A stretch of 34,616 bases of DNA from the NCBI GenBank assembly GCA_021299375.1, contig JAJTGR010000044.1, positions 1 to 34,616 on the forward strand, given 5' to 3'. This DNA is from Gemmatimonadota bacterium. Lineage in GTDB: Bacteria > Gemmatimonadota > Gemmatimonadetes > Gemmatimonadales > Gemmatimonadaceae. This document shows, piece by piece, positions 24,166 to 31,620 of this stretch; the first letter of the stretch is position 1; each line of letters begins with the position of its first letter. The position numbers were made by a program, and so were the translations under genes. The notes under the pieces are model-generated. The model was not told the origin of the DNA and did not search any database. It saw only the letters and a program-made list of their open reading frames with translations.

Positions 24166-25470
24166 TCAATCGAGGCAGCGTGTGCGAAGCGCCTCCGCCT
24201 CTACCGCGACAATGCGGTGCAGCGTGTCGCACGTGACTTGATCGCCCGTCTGTGTCGCCACGGCCTGCAGCACGTCGTCGAGTGCGCCGGCCATGCAGGC
24301 CACCACGTCGTCCAAGACCTCGCGCACGAGCCCGGCTGTCAGCCCGAACTCGCGCGCGATGACGACAGGGGTGTGCGCGTTGAACGCGTCCACCTGTCGC
24401 GTGCCCCCCAAGGCGAGCGGCAACGTGCGGTCCAACTCCGGATAGGCCAGCGTGCACACGACATCGTAGGCCGGCGCCAGGCGACGGGTATCCTGCGCAT
24501 CGTACAGCAGGCTCACGTTCTTGGCGTGCGCATCGCGATTGCCGATGACGATGTTGGCGAGTGCCCAGCGGAGCAGCCGTTCACGATCGGTGGCCGCGTC
24601 ACCGCTGTAGCGGTTGAGCGCCGCCGACAGCATCTGAAAGGTGGGGCCGCTCGGGTCGGCGTACTTGTTGATGGAGACGAAGCCCGTGAGTTGGCACCCG
24701 TCTTCGGCGTGCAGCCGACGAATGCGGCCATCGGGCTGTGACAGACGATCGAACCGCGCCGTCTCGTACACCGCCTCGTGCAACGCATTGACCGTGCGCG
24801 GCGCCGTGGGAACACCGGCCCGTTCCATGAGGGACATGCTGGCAATCTCGTTGGCCACCAATCCCGGATAGTGCAGTCGGTCGCGCTTGCAGATGACGTT
24901 GCCGGGCGCGCCGTTGACAGGCAATCGGTAGGTCACATCGCGATCGCCGACCGTGGGTTCGCGACGGAGCACGATCTTGGCCTGCACCCCACTCATGGAC
25001 TGCCGAGCGAGGCGTTGGGGCAGCGGCCCGGACGCCGTCGGGGCCTCCGACACCGCGCGGCCGCCAAACAGACGCTCGAGCGTCGCCCGTGTGCACGGTG
25101 CATAGGCTGGGGGATCGGGCGGACCGAACCCCTCGGGCCACAACGTCAGGGCCCCGGCGCATTCCCCACCGATGACGCCCAGCAACCCCACCACATCATT
25201 CGGTGAACGGTGGGCGGACTGCGCCAGCACCGTACGGAGGTCGCTTTCGGGGAGCAGATTCTCGAAGCAGGGGAGTGCGTCACGATCCCCATACGGCGCG
25301 CGGCGCACCGGCAGGCGCACGCTGACTGCGCACTCGGGGCGATCCCATACCGCTTCGTGATACGTGAAGCGGAGTCGACCGCTCGCGTCACTTTCGAGGA
25401 TGCCGACCTCGGTGAGGTCACGCCACACCGTCAGTCGATGGTCTAAAGCCGAGCCCGTCAGGTCCGTCAC
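24166..25470 (-). CDS. hipA: HipA-type serine/threonine kinase toxin
   Basis: A 434-residue type II toxin of HipBA systems, a kinase that in E. coli phosphorylates glutamyl-tRNA synthetase and causes dormancy. The N-terminal Couple_hipA domain (about 10-110: WRDLTEVGILES, CFENLLPESDLR) precedes the kinase core: QSMSGVQAKIVL with the gly-rich loop and Ser158 at the place of the autophosphorylated Ser150, NIVIGNRDAHAKN with catalytic Asp313, and LAPAYDV with metal-binding Asp336. All kinase residues are intact and the length matches E. coli HipA (440), so it is probably functional. Its ATG overlaps the hipB stop (ATGA), the usual coupled arrangement. Confidence 0.93.
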   Translation of the reverse strand: MTDLTGSALDHRLTVWRDLTEVGILESDASGRLRFTYHEAVWDRPECAVSVRLPVRRAPYGDRDALPCFENLLPESDLRTVLAQSAHRSPNDVVGLLGVIGGECAGALTLWPEGFGPPDPPAYAPCTRATLERLFGGRAVSEAPTASGPLPQRLARQSMSGVQAKIVLRREPTVGDRDVTYRLPVNGAPGNVICKRDRLHYPGLVANEIASMSLMERAGVPTAPRTVNALHEAVYETARFDRLSQPDGRIRRLHAEDGCQLTGFVSINKYADPSGPTFQMLSAALNRYSGDAATDRERLLRWALANIVIGNRDAHAKNVSLLYDAQDTRRLAPAYDVVCTLAYPELDRTLPLALGGTRQVDAFNAHTPVVIAREFGLTAGLVREVLDDVVACMAGALDDVLQAVATQTGDQVTCDTLHRIVAVEAEALRTRCLD

Positions 25471-25808
25471 TCGGCTGACTCGGCGTCTGGTCCTCCGCGC
25501 TGGGCATCCCGCAGCGAGATGCGGGGGTCGCGCGGGACGAGGACAACATCCAGACCGAGGCCGGCGAGGATCTCGAGAGCGTTCTGGAGGCGCACGCCTT
25601 CGGTACCGCTCTCCAGGCGGTGCAGAACCGCCGTGCTCACTCCGAGTTGCCCGGCGGTGTCGCGCTGCCGCTTTCCGCGCAGCTGGCGAAGGTACCGGAC
25701 GACCTGCCCCAGCTCGTCAGCCGAGTAGACCGCGGCGCCTCGGGCGTGAGTACCGGGCGGCGGTGGGGGAAGGTCGGGCGTCTGGGGCTTGGAGACTGTT
25801 CTTGGCAT
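25467..25808 (-). CDS. hipB: HipB-type XRE antitoxin
   Basis: A 113-residue antitoxin and autorepressor that binds HipA and the operon operator. Residues ~30-95 hold an XRE-type helix-turn-helix (GKRQRDTAGQLGVSTAVLHRLESG, the region around 45-68, followed by RLQNALEILAGLGLDVVLV). The N-terminal ~28 residues are Pro-rich (TPDLPPPPPG) and extend past the usual HipB start; the C-terminal tail (RDAQRGGPDAESAE) is acidic and probably disordered. The ATG at 25808 is the first in frame downstream of an AT-rich promoter region. It is upstream of and overlapping hipA. Confidence 0.9.
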   Translation of the reverse strand: MPRTVSKPQTPDLPPPPPGTHARGAAVYSADELGQVVRYLRQLRGKRQRDTAGQLGVSTAVLHRLESGTEGVRLQNALEILAGLGLDVVLVPRDPRISLRDAQRGGPDAESAE

Positions 25809-26055
25809 TGGGGTAGTTTAGTATATCAAATACAATGTTTATTGTCGAATAAGTCAATTAGTGTTGTTTTCAGTGCTTTATGGCACAATATCTACTAAAC
25901 ACTGTTTTCGCTATGTATTAACCCTACGTGCCTTGCACGCTGGTATTGGTGCTCATCAGCGTCATTGCCGTCTGCTTCCGCGTAATCCATGGCCATTGTC
26001 ACGCCGCGACGAGCTCGTGATCTGGCGCCCGACAGGCGACATCAACGGCACTACG
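25809..26055 (-). promoter_or_regulatory. AT-rich hipBA control region with an inverted-repeat operator
   Basis: The 247 bases upstream of hipB are much more AT-rich than the rest of the window between about 25812 and 25925. ACAAT-GTTT-ATTGT (25832-25845) is a perfect inverted repeat 24 bases before the hipB ATG. GTTTAGTATAT near 25816 is imperfectly mirrored by ATATCTACTAAAC near 25890. These fit a HipB-type autoregulatory operator and one or more promoters. No gene was recognised in the remaining part up to the dehydratase stop. Confidence 0.55.
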
Positions 26056-27072
26056 TCACCCCTGCAACTGGGAGCAGAAGGTCGCCGCGTCGATGTTCCC
26101 CCCGCACACGATCAGCCCCACCTGCTGCCCAGCCAGCCGCTCCCGTAGTGGGAAGAGCAGCGCCGCCAGCGACGCCGCGCCGGCCGGCTCGGTGACCAGC
26201 TTGGCGCTGCGGAAGAGCAGCCGCATGCCGTCGCGGATCTGCTCGTCGCTCACCAGTACCACCTCGTCCACGAAGCGGCGGTTGAGCGCATACGAGTAGG
26301 GTTCGGCGCGCGGTGCGCCGAGCGAGTCGGCAATGGTGCGCACGGCGTCGATGCCCTGCGGCGATCCGGCGGCGAAGCTGCGGTGCATGGTGTCGGCGCC
26401 CTCGGGTTCGACCACGAACACGGCGGTTTCCGGCCGCAGTTGCTTCACGGCCGCTGCCACGCCAGCGGAGAGGCCGCCCCCGCCGGAGGCGATGAGTACG
26501 GCGTCGAGCGTACCGCCCGCCTGCGTCACCTGCTCCATGAACTCGAGCCCCAGTGTGGCGGTGCCGAGCGCGGTGCGCGGCCCCTCGTACGGGTGCACGA
26601 AGGTGCGCCCTTCGTCGCGCTCGATCTCGCGCGCCCGGGTGAACGCCTCGTGCACGGTGTCCACCAGTTCCACCGTCGCCCCCAACTCGCGGCACCGCTG
26701 CACACGAAACGCATTCGCGGTGCGCGGCATGACCACGGTGGCGGTGGTGCCGAGCACCCGCGCCGAGTAGCCGAGGGAGATGGCGTGGTTGCCGGCGGAC
26801 ACGCCGGTCACGCCACGAGCGAGCGCATCGAGCGGCAGGTCGCGCATCACCGTGAGCGCACCGCGCGGCTTGAAGCTGCCGGTACGTTGGAACAGCTCCT
26901 CCTTGAGCCACACGGTGGTGCCGGGCACGAGGCGCGCATCCACCGCATCGTCGCGCAGGCGGCGCACCGATGTGGTGTCCACCAGGTCGCCCAGCCGCGC
27001 CCGCGCTGCCCGGATGGCGTCGAGGCTCGGGACCTCGAGGCCATCCGGCGTGTGCGTGTTGGTGGAGATCAG
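26056..27072 (-). CDS. Threonine/serine dehydratase, PLP-dependent, without regulatory domain
   Basis: A fold-type II PLP enzyme that deaminates threonine to 2-oxobutyrate or serine to pyruvate; a serine racemase activity is possible for the same architecture. Visible parts: RTGSFKPRGAL with Schiff-base Lys68, SAGNHAISLGYSA (substrate loop), the phosphate loop ASGGGGLSAG, and the end GLIVCGGNID. It is 338 residues from a CTG at 27072, which overlaps the S51 gene stop and has GGAG five bases upstream. No ATG, GTG or TTG is available in the right place; a GTG at about 27134 would add ~20 unlikely residues. The ACT-like domain of biosynthetic IlvA is absent, favouring a catabolic role. Confidence 0.88.
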   Translation of the reverse strand: MISTNTHTPDGLEVPSLDAIRAARARLGDLVDTTSVRRLRDDAVDARLVPGTTVWLKEELFQRTGSFKPRGALTVMRDLPLDALARGVTGVSAGNHAISLGYSARVLGTTATVVMPRTANAFRVQRCRELGATVELVDTVHEAFTRAREIERDEGRTFVHPYEGPRTALGTATLGLEFMEQVTQAGGTLDAVLIASGGGGLSAGVAAAVKQLRPETAVFVVEPEGADTMHRSFAAGSPQGIDAVRTIADSLGAPRAEPYSYALNRRFVDEVVLVSDEQIRDGMRLLFRSAKLVTEPAGAASLAALLFPLRERLAGQQVGLIVCGGNIDAATFCSQLQG

Positions 27073-27881
27073 AGCATCTCCGGCTGCATCACGCGCTCGA
27101 CGACCTTCCCGTTGACGACACTCACGTAGTAGCACTTGGCTTCGGCGCGCGTGGCCACCACGCGCTTGACCTCGTTGTCCTCGAAGTAGAGGCCGGCGTC
27201 GTTGTCGCAGGCATAGCCCGGCGTCATCTCCCCCGAGCCGATCAGCTTCTGGTACAGCGGCCGCCGCCCCGGCTCGGCGTCGTAGTGCGGCGAGTGGCTG
27301 CCCTTGAGGAAACCAAGACACTTCACGATGGACAGCACCTTGGGGCGCGAGTCGGTGGTGCCTTCCTCGAACCAGCAGAGCGAGCCGGCGCTGGCGCCGC
27401 CGAGCACGATGCCGCGGTCCCACGCCTCGCGCAGCAGCACGTCGATGCCCTGCGCCTTCCAGATGGCCTGCTGATTGAGCGTGTTGCCCCCCGAGCAGAC
27501 GATGGCGTCGGCGGAGAAGATGACCTCGTCCCACCCCAGCGCCTGCGACGTGCTGGCGATGAACATGTTCTGCACGAACGGCTCGACGTTGAGTGGCGCG
27601 CAGGCCTGATAGAAACCGAGCGCCGACTCGGGGCGGTCGGCCGAGGCGGTGGGGAGGTAGAGAATGCGCGGCCGCGGCTTGCCGGTGAGCTGCGCCATGT
27701 AGCCGATGAACTTGGTACGGAAGCCGCCGCCGGCAATGAGGATCTTGCGCGTGGCGCGCGAGGTGGCGGCGGGAGCGGGCTCGGTCATGGGCAGGCTGGC
27801 GGTGAGGGCGTGGGCCGTGGCCGGCAGGGCCGTACCGGCGGCAGCGAGGGTGGTGGCGCTGACGAAGTCGCGGCGGTTCAT
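27069..27881 (-). CDS. Tat-exported peptidase S51 (cyanophycinase/dipeptidase E-like)
   Basis: A 270-residue protein. Its N-terminus MNRRDFVSATTLAAAGTALP is a twin-arginine signal, so it is exported folded. The S51 fold follows: ILIAGGGF (51-53 loop), ILYLPTASADRPE, CSGGNTL, and nucleophile Ser164 in GGASAGSLCWFEEG, with HSPHYDAEPGRR containing a conserved His region. Dipeptidase E cuts Asp-X dipeptides and cyanophycinase cuts the beta-Asp-Arg storage polymer. Which substrate is used here is unknown; no cyanophycin synthetase is in the window. Its end overlaps the dehydratase start by 4 bases, so the two are coupled and may degrade peptides and their amino acids together. Confidence 0.85.
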   Translation of the reverse strand: MNRRDFVSATTLAAAGTALPATAHALTASLPMTEPAPAATSRATRKILIAGGGFRTKFIGYMAQLTGKPRPRILYLPTASADRPESALGFYQACAPLNVEPFVQNMFIASTSQALGWDEVIFSADAIVCSGGNTLNQQAIWKAQGIDVLLREAWDRGIVLGGASAGSLCWFEEGTTDSRPKVLSIVKCLGFLKGSHSPHYDAEPGRRPLYQKLIGSGEMTPGYACDNDAGLYFEDNEVKRVVATRAEAKCYYVSVVNGKVVERVMQPEML

Positions 27882-28009
27882 GGGGGCACCGGTGAGAACG
27901 TGAGAGGTGAGGTGTACCCGATCGCGCAGAGGCCGGGAGGCAAGGAGGCGAGGAGGATTGCACGGTGCGGCATTCCTCCTTGTCTCCGCTGCTCCTGTTC
28001 TCCGTGTGG

Positions 28010-28780
28010 TCAGTTCAAGTCGTGTGGCGATTCACTGGCGAACTCCGCATCGAGCCGATCGAAGTAGCGCACGCAGGCCGCGAGCCACTGCTTTCGGATG
28101 TCCGGCAGCGGGTCGCCAGTGTTGAGCGCTTGGAGAACCTCGTCCAGCTCCGGCGCCTCGAGCGGCACGTCGTGCAGGCCGCCGAATACGTGCACGTCGT
28201 CCACGTCCATGATGTAGGCGAGTACCGCGAACTCCGGGGTGAGGCCGTGGCTGGACTCGGCCTCATAGACGTACGGCTCGCGGTCGTCGTCCGCTGGGGC
28301 GAGGCTGTTGCGCACGGTGAGTCCCACGCCCGGCTCCGGGTCGACCACGCGCCAGATGCCGAGCGTGCTCGCGCGGTGTGCCTGCACGAAGGCGACGGTG
28401 TCGGGGTCCATGCGGGCGCCGTGTCGGGCCTGCTGCGCGGCGAGCCACTGCGCGGCCACCGGGCCCTCCTCGGCCTTGGCGGCAAAGTGGTACACACCCC
28501 AAGTGGTAAACAGGTCGCCCTCTTCCTCCGGGAGATCGGCGTCGGGGGCGAGCCCCCACGCGTCGTAGGCGGTGTTCATCCACTCGGGGCCAAGCCGGCG
28601 ATCGGCCCAGTCGAGGATGTCCTGGGAGATGCGCTTGTTGCGCTGCCGCACGGCGTCGGCGCGGCGCACATTGGCGAGCACCGCGTGCGGCAAGGTGGCC
28701 GCCTCGGGGGAGACGGCGGCGCCGTGGCACTTCTTGAACTTGCGGCCGGAGCCGCAGGGGCAGGGGGCGTTGCGGTCCAT
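28010..28780 (-). CDS. SEC-C metal-binding motif protein
   Basis: A 256-residue protein whose N-terminus is a SEC-C motif: NAPCPCGSGRKFKKCHG (residues 4-20), a zinc-binding C-P-C-G-S-G-x-K-x-K-x-C-H cluster as at the C-terminus of SecA. The remaining ~235 residues are acidic and mostly alpha-helical (WGVYHFAAKAEEGPVAAQWL, TPEFAVLAYIMDVDDVHVFG), with no recognised enzyme motif. SEC-C appended to unknown domains is common and points to protein or ribosome contact, not a specific reaction. A long hairpin lies 34 bases upstream. Confidence 0.75.
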   Translation of the reverse strand: MDRNAPCPCGSGRKFKKCHGAAVSPEAATLPHAVLANVRRADAVRQRNKRISQDILDWADRRLGPEWMNTAYDAWGLAPDADLPEEEGDLFTTWGVYHFAAKAEEGPVAAQWLAAQQARHGARMDPDTVAFVQAHRASTLGIWRVVDPEPGVGLTVRNSLAPADDDREPYVYEAESSHGLTPEFAVLAYIMDVDDVHVFGGLHDVPLEAPELDEVLQALNTGDPLPDIRKQWLAACVRYFDRLDAEFASESPHDLN

Positions 28781-28813
28781 GGGCGGACGGGGTGGGGGTG
28801 TGCGACTGATTCT

Positions 28814-28906
28814 AACCCCCAGGGAACAGGGGGAAGGGGGTCAGTATGGAGTGAGCAGTCACTGCTTACTCCTTCCTGACCCCCTCCTTCCTGACGCCTG
28901 GGGGTT
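28814..28906. repeat. 93-bp long hairpin (45-bp arms, 3-base loop)
   Basis: Bases 28814-28858 and 28862-28906 are inverted copies without gaps, matching at 36 of 45 positions (by hand count), with loop TCA. The inner 23 pairs are 20/23 (GGGGGTCAG...GAGCAG against CTGC...CTGACCCCC). The right arm contains CTCCTTCCTGAC-type units in tandem (around 28870 and 28884). It separates the SDR stop from the SEC-C start. It could act as a terminator for the SDR gene, or be a MITE/REP-type element; no T tract is obvious. Confidence 0.75.
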
Positions 28907-28935
28907 CAATCCCCGCCGCCCACACAGCACCTGCT

Positions 28936-29673
28936 TCACGCCAGCGTCAACACCTGCCCCGTCACATTCCGCGCCATCGGACTCGCCAGGAATGCCACCA
29001 CGTCGGCCACGCTCCCACGCTCCACGTAGCTGGTCGAGTCGCCCATGTCGGCCACGTTCGACGCCGTGCGAATGGCCGTCGGCGCCACGGCATTCGCGCG
29101 CACACCGTGCGCCTTTTCGTCGAGCGCCACGGTGCGCATGAGGCTCAGCACCCCGCTCTTGGCGGCCGCGTAGGCGGCCATGCCTTTGGAAGAGCCGCCG
29201 GGGGTGGCGGCCACACTTCCGAAGTACACGAAGCTGCCGCGGGCGGCGCGCACGGCCGGAAGGAACGCGCGCGTGGTCGCGAATGCGGTCTCGAGGTTGA
29301 TGGTGAACTGCTTCGTCCACGCCGCCGGGTCAGCGTCGCTGAGCGGGCCGGTCATGCCGAAACCGCCGGCCACGCAGATCACCGCGTCCACCTGGCCAGC
29401 GTGATGTCGCTGGTGCGCAGCGAGCACATCGGCGGCCACCCGCTCGGCGTCGGCCGGGTCGGCGAGGTTGGCGGCGTGGGCGGTGACGGGGCCAAGCCGC
29501 TCGGCGGTCAAGGCGAAGGCGCGGTCGGTGACCTGCTCGAGCGCGAGATCGATGAGGGCCAGCGACGCGCCGCGCTGTGCGAAGCCATGGGCGATGGCCT
29601 CGCCCACCTGGCCGGCGCGGCCGACGCCGGTGATAACGATGAGGCGGCCGGAGAAGTCGAGGGGGTTGGACAT
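28936..29673 (-). CDS. Short-chain dehydrogenase/reductase (SDR family)
   Basis: A 245-residue classical SDR. It shows the nucleotide loop TGVGRAGQVGEAIA (residues 15-28, the TGxxxGxG type), and the catalytic triad Ser153 (YFGSVAA), Tyr168 and Lys172 (AAYAAAKSG). The NNAG motif is replaced by VAGG (101-104), a known variation. The C-terminal part ends FLASPMARNVTGQVLTLA, the usual SDR finish. Asp42 after the second strand favours NAD(H) over NADP(H). The substrate is not readable. The next upstream gene (CIA30) lies on the same strand about 66 bases before the start, and the SDR may follow in the same transcript. Confidence 0.9.
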   Translation of the reverse strand: MSNPLDFSGRLIVITGVGRAGQVGEAIAHGFAQRGASLALIDLALEQVTDRAFALTAERLGPVTAHAANLADPADAERVAADVLAAHQRHHAGQVDAVICVAGGFGMTGPLSDADPAAWTKQFTINLETAFATTRAFLPAVRAARGSFVYFGSVAATPGGSSKGMAAYAAAKSGVLSLMRTVALDEKAHGVRANAVAPTAIRTASNVADMGDSTSYVERGSVADVVAFLASPMARNVTGQVLTLA

Positions 29674-29739
29674 GGCACATAATGTGGCACGGCGGCGAAA
29701 GCGCCGACGGCTGCCGTACCGGTAGGCCGGCGCGCGCCG

Positions 29740-30381
29740 CTACTCGTCGCCCGCCCCGTACGAGCGCACCCAATCCACTTCCAGGCGAAAGGGCCCGTCC
29801 TGCCCATCGGCCATGTACAGCCCGAGTCCCCGGATGCGCGCCACATCGATGGGCGGGGCGTTCACCGCCCGCCCGAAGATGGTGCTCCGCAGTGCGCTGA
29901 AGGGCACCCGCACCACCGTCCACTCGGCCGACGTCGCAAACGGCGCCCGTCGCGACACGGTGCGGCCGTAGGCCCGCACGCCGTCGTCGAGCTCCACCTC
30001 GAACTGGCGGCCACTGCCGCGGACCCGGAGCTCGATCCCGAGCTGCCCGGTGAGATCCACCGCCCGGCGCGCCCGCACCGAGGTGAAGCCGCCGCCCTGC
30101 GTGACCAGGGTGCCGGTGAAGCGCAGCGTGCCCTGCTCGACCGCCACGAAACCCGCCGATCGGCCGCCCATGACGCCGTCATTGACCACGTCCCACTCGG
30201 CTTCGTCGGCGCGGTCGAAGGTGAAGAGCGTCACCGGCGCCGGCTGCAGTGCGGGTTGAGCGGCGGAGCGGCTCGGCCCCGCGAATGCCGCGAGTACGAG
30301 CAGCATGGCGGGAAGCACCCGTCGTGCGCGCCGGCGGCGCCACGATGACGGGCGACGGGTGCTGTTGGGTGCATGGGGCAT
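29740..30381 (-). CDS. Exported CIA30-domain protein
   Basis: A 213-residue protein with a basic N-terminus (RRPSSWRRRRARR) and hydrophobic signal (VLPAMLLVLAAFAGPSRSA, cleavage near AAQ). The domain matches CIA30/NDUFAF1-like jelly-roll proteins: FTFDRADEAEWDVVNDGVMGGRSAGF is the N-terminal hallmark (NDGVMGG), and WTVVRVPFSALRSTIFG with the C-terminal LGLYMADGQDGPFRLEVDWVR are the last strands. In mitochondria the domain helps assemble complex I; bacterial forms are poorly understood and an exported one is unlikely to do that. The ATG at 30381 is chosen over a much longer frame to 30723, which runs antisense through the vapB gene. Confidence 0.82.
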   Translation of the reverse strand: MPHAPNSTRRPSSWRRRRARRVLPAMLLVLAAFAGPSRSAAQPALQPAPVTLFTFDRADEAEWDVVNDGVMGGRSAGFVAVEQGTLRFTGTLVTQGGGFTSVRARRAVDLTGQLGIELRVRGSGRQFEVELDDGVRAYGRTVSRRAPFATSAEWTVVRVPFSALRSTIFGRAVNAPPIDVARIRGLGLYMADGQDGPFRLEVDWVRSYGAGDE

Positions 30382-30477
30382 GACGGGGTCCTGGTTGAGC
30401 GCAGCGCAGCGGGCATCCGTCGAGAAAGCGGCGCCGGAGGGGCCGGGTTCCATGGTGGCGATATTGACCGTGCCGCG

Positions 30478-30492
30478 TATATGCAGCATATA
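30478..30492 (+). promoter_or_regulatory. Palindromic operator TATATGC-A-GCATATA upstream of vapB
   Basis: A perfect inverted repeat with 7-base arms lies 6 bases before the antitoxin ATG in an AT-rich stretch of otherwise GC-rich DNA. Ribbon-helix-helix antitoxins bind such short symmetric sites over their own promoters. No Shine-Dalgarno sequence is visible before the ATG, so the transcript may be leaderless or nearly so. Confidence 0.6.
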
Positions 30493-30498
30493 TATGGC

Positions 30499-30729
30499 AT
30501 GAAGCGCACCACGGTGTTCTTTGATGACCAGATGATGCTCCAGCTGCAGCGGGCCGCGCAGCGTTCGGGCGTGAGCACGGCGTCGCTCGTGCGCGAGGCT
30601 GTCGCCAGGTATCTCGCGGCTCCCGGAGCGACGTCGCCGCTGCCGTCCATTGCGGGGCAGTTTGCGAGCGGCGCGAGCGATACCTCCGAGCAGGTGGACA
30701 CCCTGTTGTGGAAGGATCCGCACGGCTGA
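30499..30729 (+). CDS. vapB: Ribbon-helix-helix (CopG/VapB-type) antitoxin
   Basis: A 76-residue antitoxin. MKRTTVFFDDQMMLQLQR supplies the beta strand, and GVSTASLVREAVARYL (about residues 24-39) is the second RHH helix pair. The acidic C-terminal tail (SDTSEQVDTLLWKDP) is the expected toxin-wrapping segment. The stop overlaps the PIN toxin ATG (TGATG). The gene sits next to its own palindromic operator and should repress itself together with the toxin. Confidence 0.88.
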   Translation: MKRTTVFFDDQMMLQLQRAAQRSGVSTASLVREAVARYLAAPGATSPLPSIAGQFASGASDTSEQVDTLLWKDPHG

Positions 30730-31139
30730 TGGTCATTTGTGATACCGGGCCGCTGTATGCGCTGGTCGATCGCAGCGATGCGTGGCATGAGCGGGTGACC
30801 GCGTGGTGGACGGCCCAGGCGCGTCATGTGCGCGTGCCCATCACGGTGTTGCCCGAAGTGTGCTATCTGCTGCAGACGCGCATCGGCGCGCAGGCGGAGC
30901 AGGCGTTCGTGCGATCGGTGGCCAGCGGCGAGCTGCTCATCGAGCCGGTGGAATCGGACGACGTGGTTCGCGCCTCGGCACTGATGCGCGAGTACCTCGA
31001 CTTCCCCCTGGGCTTCGTGGATGCGACGGTAATGGCCGTCGCCGAACGACTCGGTGCCCGCGAGATCCTCACCACCGACCGGCGTCATTTCAGCGCGGTG
31101 CGCACGGAACGGAATCGATTGGTGTCGTTGGTGCCGTAA
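30729..31139 (+). CDS. vapC: VapC-type PIN-domain ribonuclease toxin
   Basis: A 136-residue PIN toxin, a Mg-dependent endoribonuclease (known VapCs cut initiator tRNA or rRNA). The acidic residues are all present: Asp5 (MVICDTGPLYAL), Glu43 (VLPEVCYLL), Asp98 (GFVDATVMAVAERLG) and Asp117 (ILTTDRRHF). The ATG at 30729 overlaps the antitoxin stop; a GTG at 30708 would add seven residues. Full length and intact, so likely active. It converges on the degenerate vapC that begins 32 bases after its stop. Confidence 0.9.
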   Translation: MVICDTGPLYALVDRSDAWHERVTAWWTAQARHVRVPITVLPEVCYLLQTRIGAQAEQAFVRSVASGELLIEPVESDDVVRASALMREYLDFPLGFVDATVMAVAERLGAREILTTDRRHFSAVRTERNRLVSLVP

Positions 31140-31171
31140 GCACGGCGTCCACCGCCACGGCCGCGGCGCGC

Positions 31172-31395
31172 TCAGCCCGGGAACTGCTCCACGTCGGTGC
31201 GCAGAAAATCCCCGCCACCGAAGAGCAACGGCAGCTGCCGATCCATGGCGAGCGCGTAGGCGTACAGGTCGCCGAAGTTGAGCGCGGCCGCATGTCGCCC
31301 TTCACGCCGAGGAGGCGTTCGGCGTGCGTCTCCCGGGTGGCAATGGCGACCAATGCGGACGTGTCGATGACCGCCGCGCGCGCCGACGCGATCAC
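31172..31395 (-). pseudogene. Degenerate VapC toxin: internal deletion plus frameshift
   Basis: The start is intact: a GTG at 31395 overlapping the antitoxin stop gives VIASARAAVIDTSALVAIAT, a normal VapC N-terminus with the first PIN Asp. After about 35 codons (near 31290) the frame changes. In the other frame the DNA reads AALNFGDLYAYALAMDRQLPLLFGGGDFLRTDV and stops at 31172, the typical end of this VapC group (GD.YAYAL...PLLF.G.DF..TDV). Around 65 residues that normally lie between these blocks are missing. A frameshift plus deletion therefore inactivates the gene. Each half is recognised by family pattern. Confidence 0.85.
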
Positions 31396-31579
31396 GTGGG
31401 CAGGCCGTGTTCGTCGTAGGCCAGCTCGCTGGTCGCGTTCGGGTCGACCACCGGCAGCGCCGCCAGCCGCTCCTGAACCCGCCGCGCCGCCTCACGCATG
31501 GGATAGCGACGCTCGGGACGCTTGTGGCGCTCCAGGCGCTCGGCGAGCGCTACGCGGATGGCCTCGGTGAGGGACGCAA
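31392..31579 (-). pseudogene. Degenerate VapB antitoxin (N-terminus missing)
   Basis: Minus-strand sequence reads SLTEAIRVALAERLERH, continues with an Arg-rich helical part, and ends AYDEHGLPT at the stop at 31392, as in the Rv0623-type antitoxin family (SLTEAV..AL.ERL.R). The normal N-terminal strand and helix before SLTEA are absent, and no start codon is in frame upstream before the neighbouring toxin gene. With the damaged vapC it forms a dead vapBC module. Confidence 0.75.
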
Positions 31580-31620
31580 ATCTAGATATGGCCGCACTGC
31601 TGAGTCGAACGGTCGGTGCC

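Noticed and set aside
28898-28926. GGGGGTTCAATCCCCGCCGCCC looks like the T-arm and acceptor end of a tRNA
   Set aside because: No anticodon arm, D-arm or matching 5' acceptor can be built upstream; the sequence belongs to the right arm of the 93-bp hairpin, and no CCA end is present.
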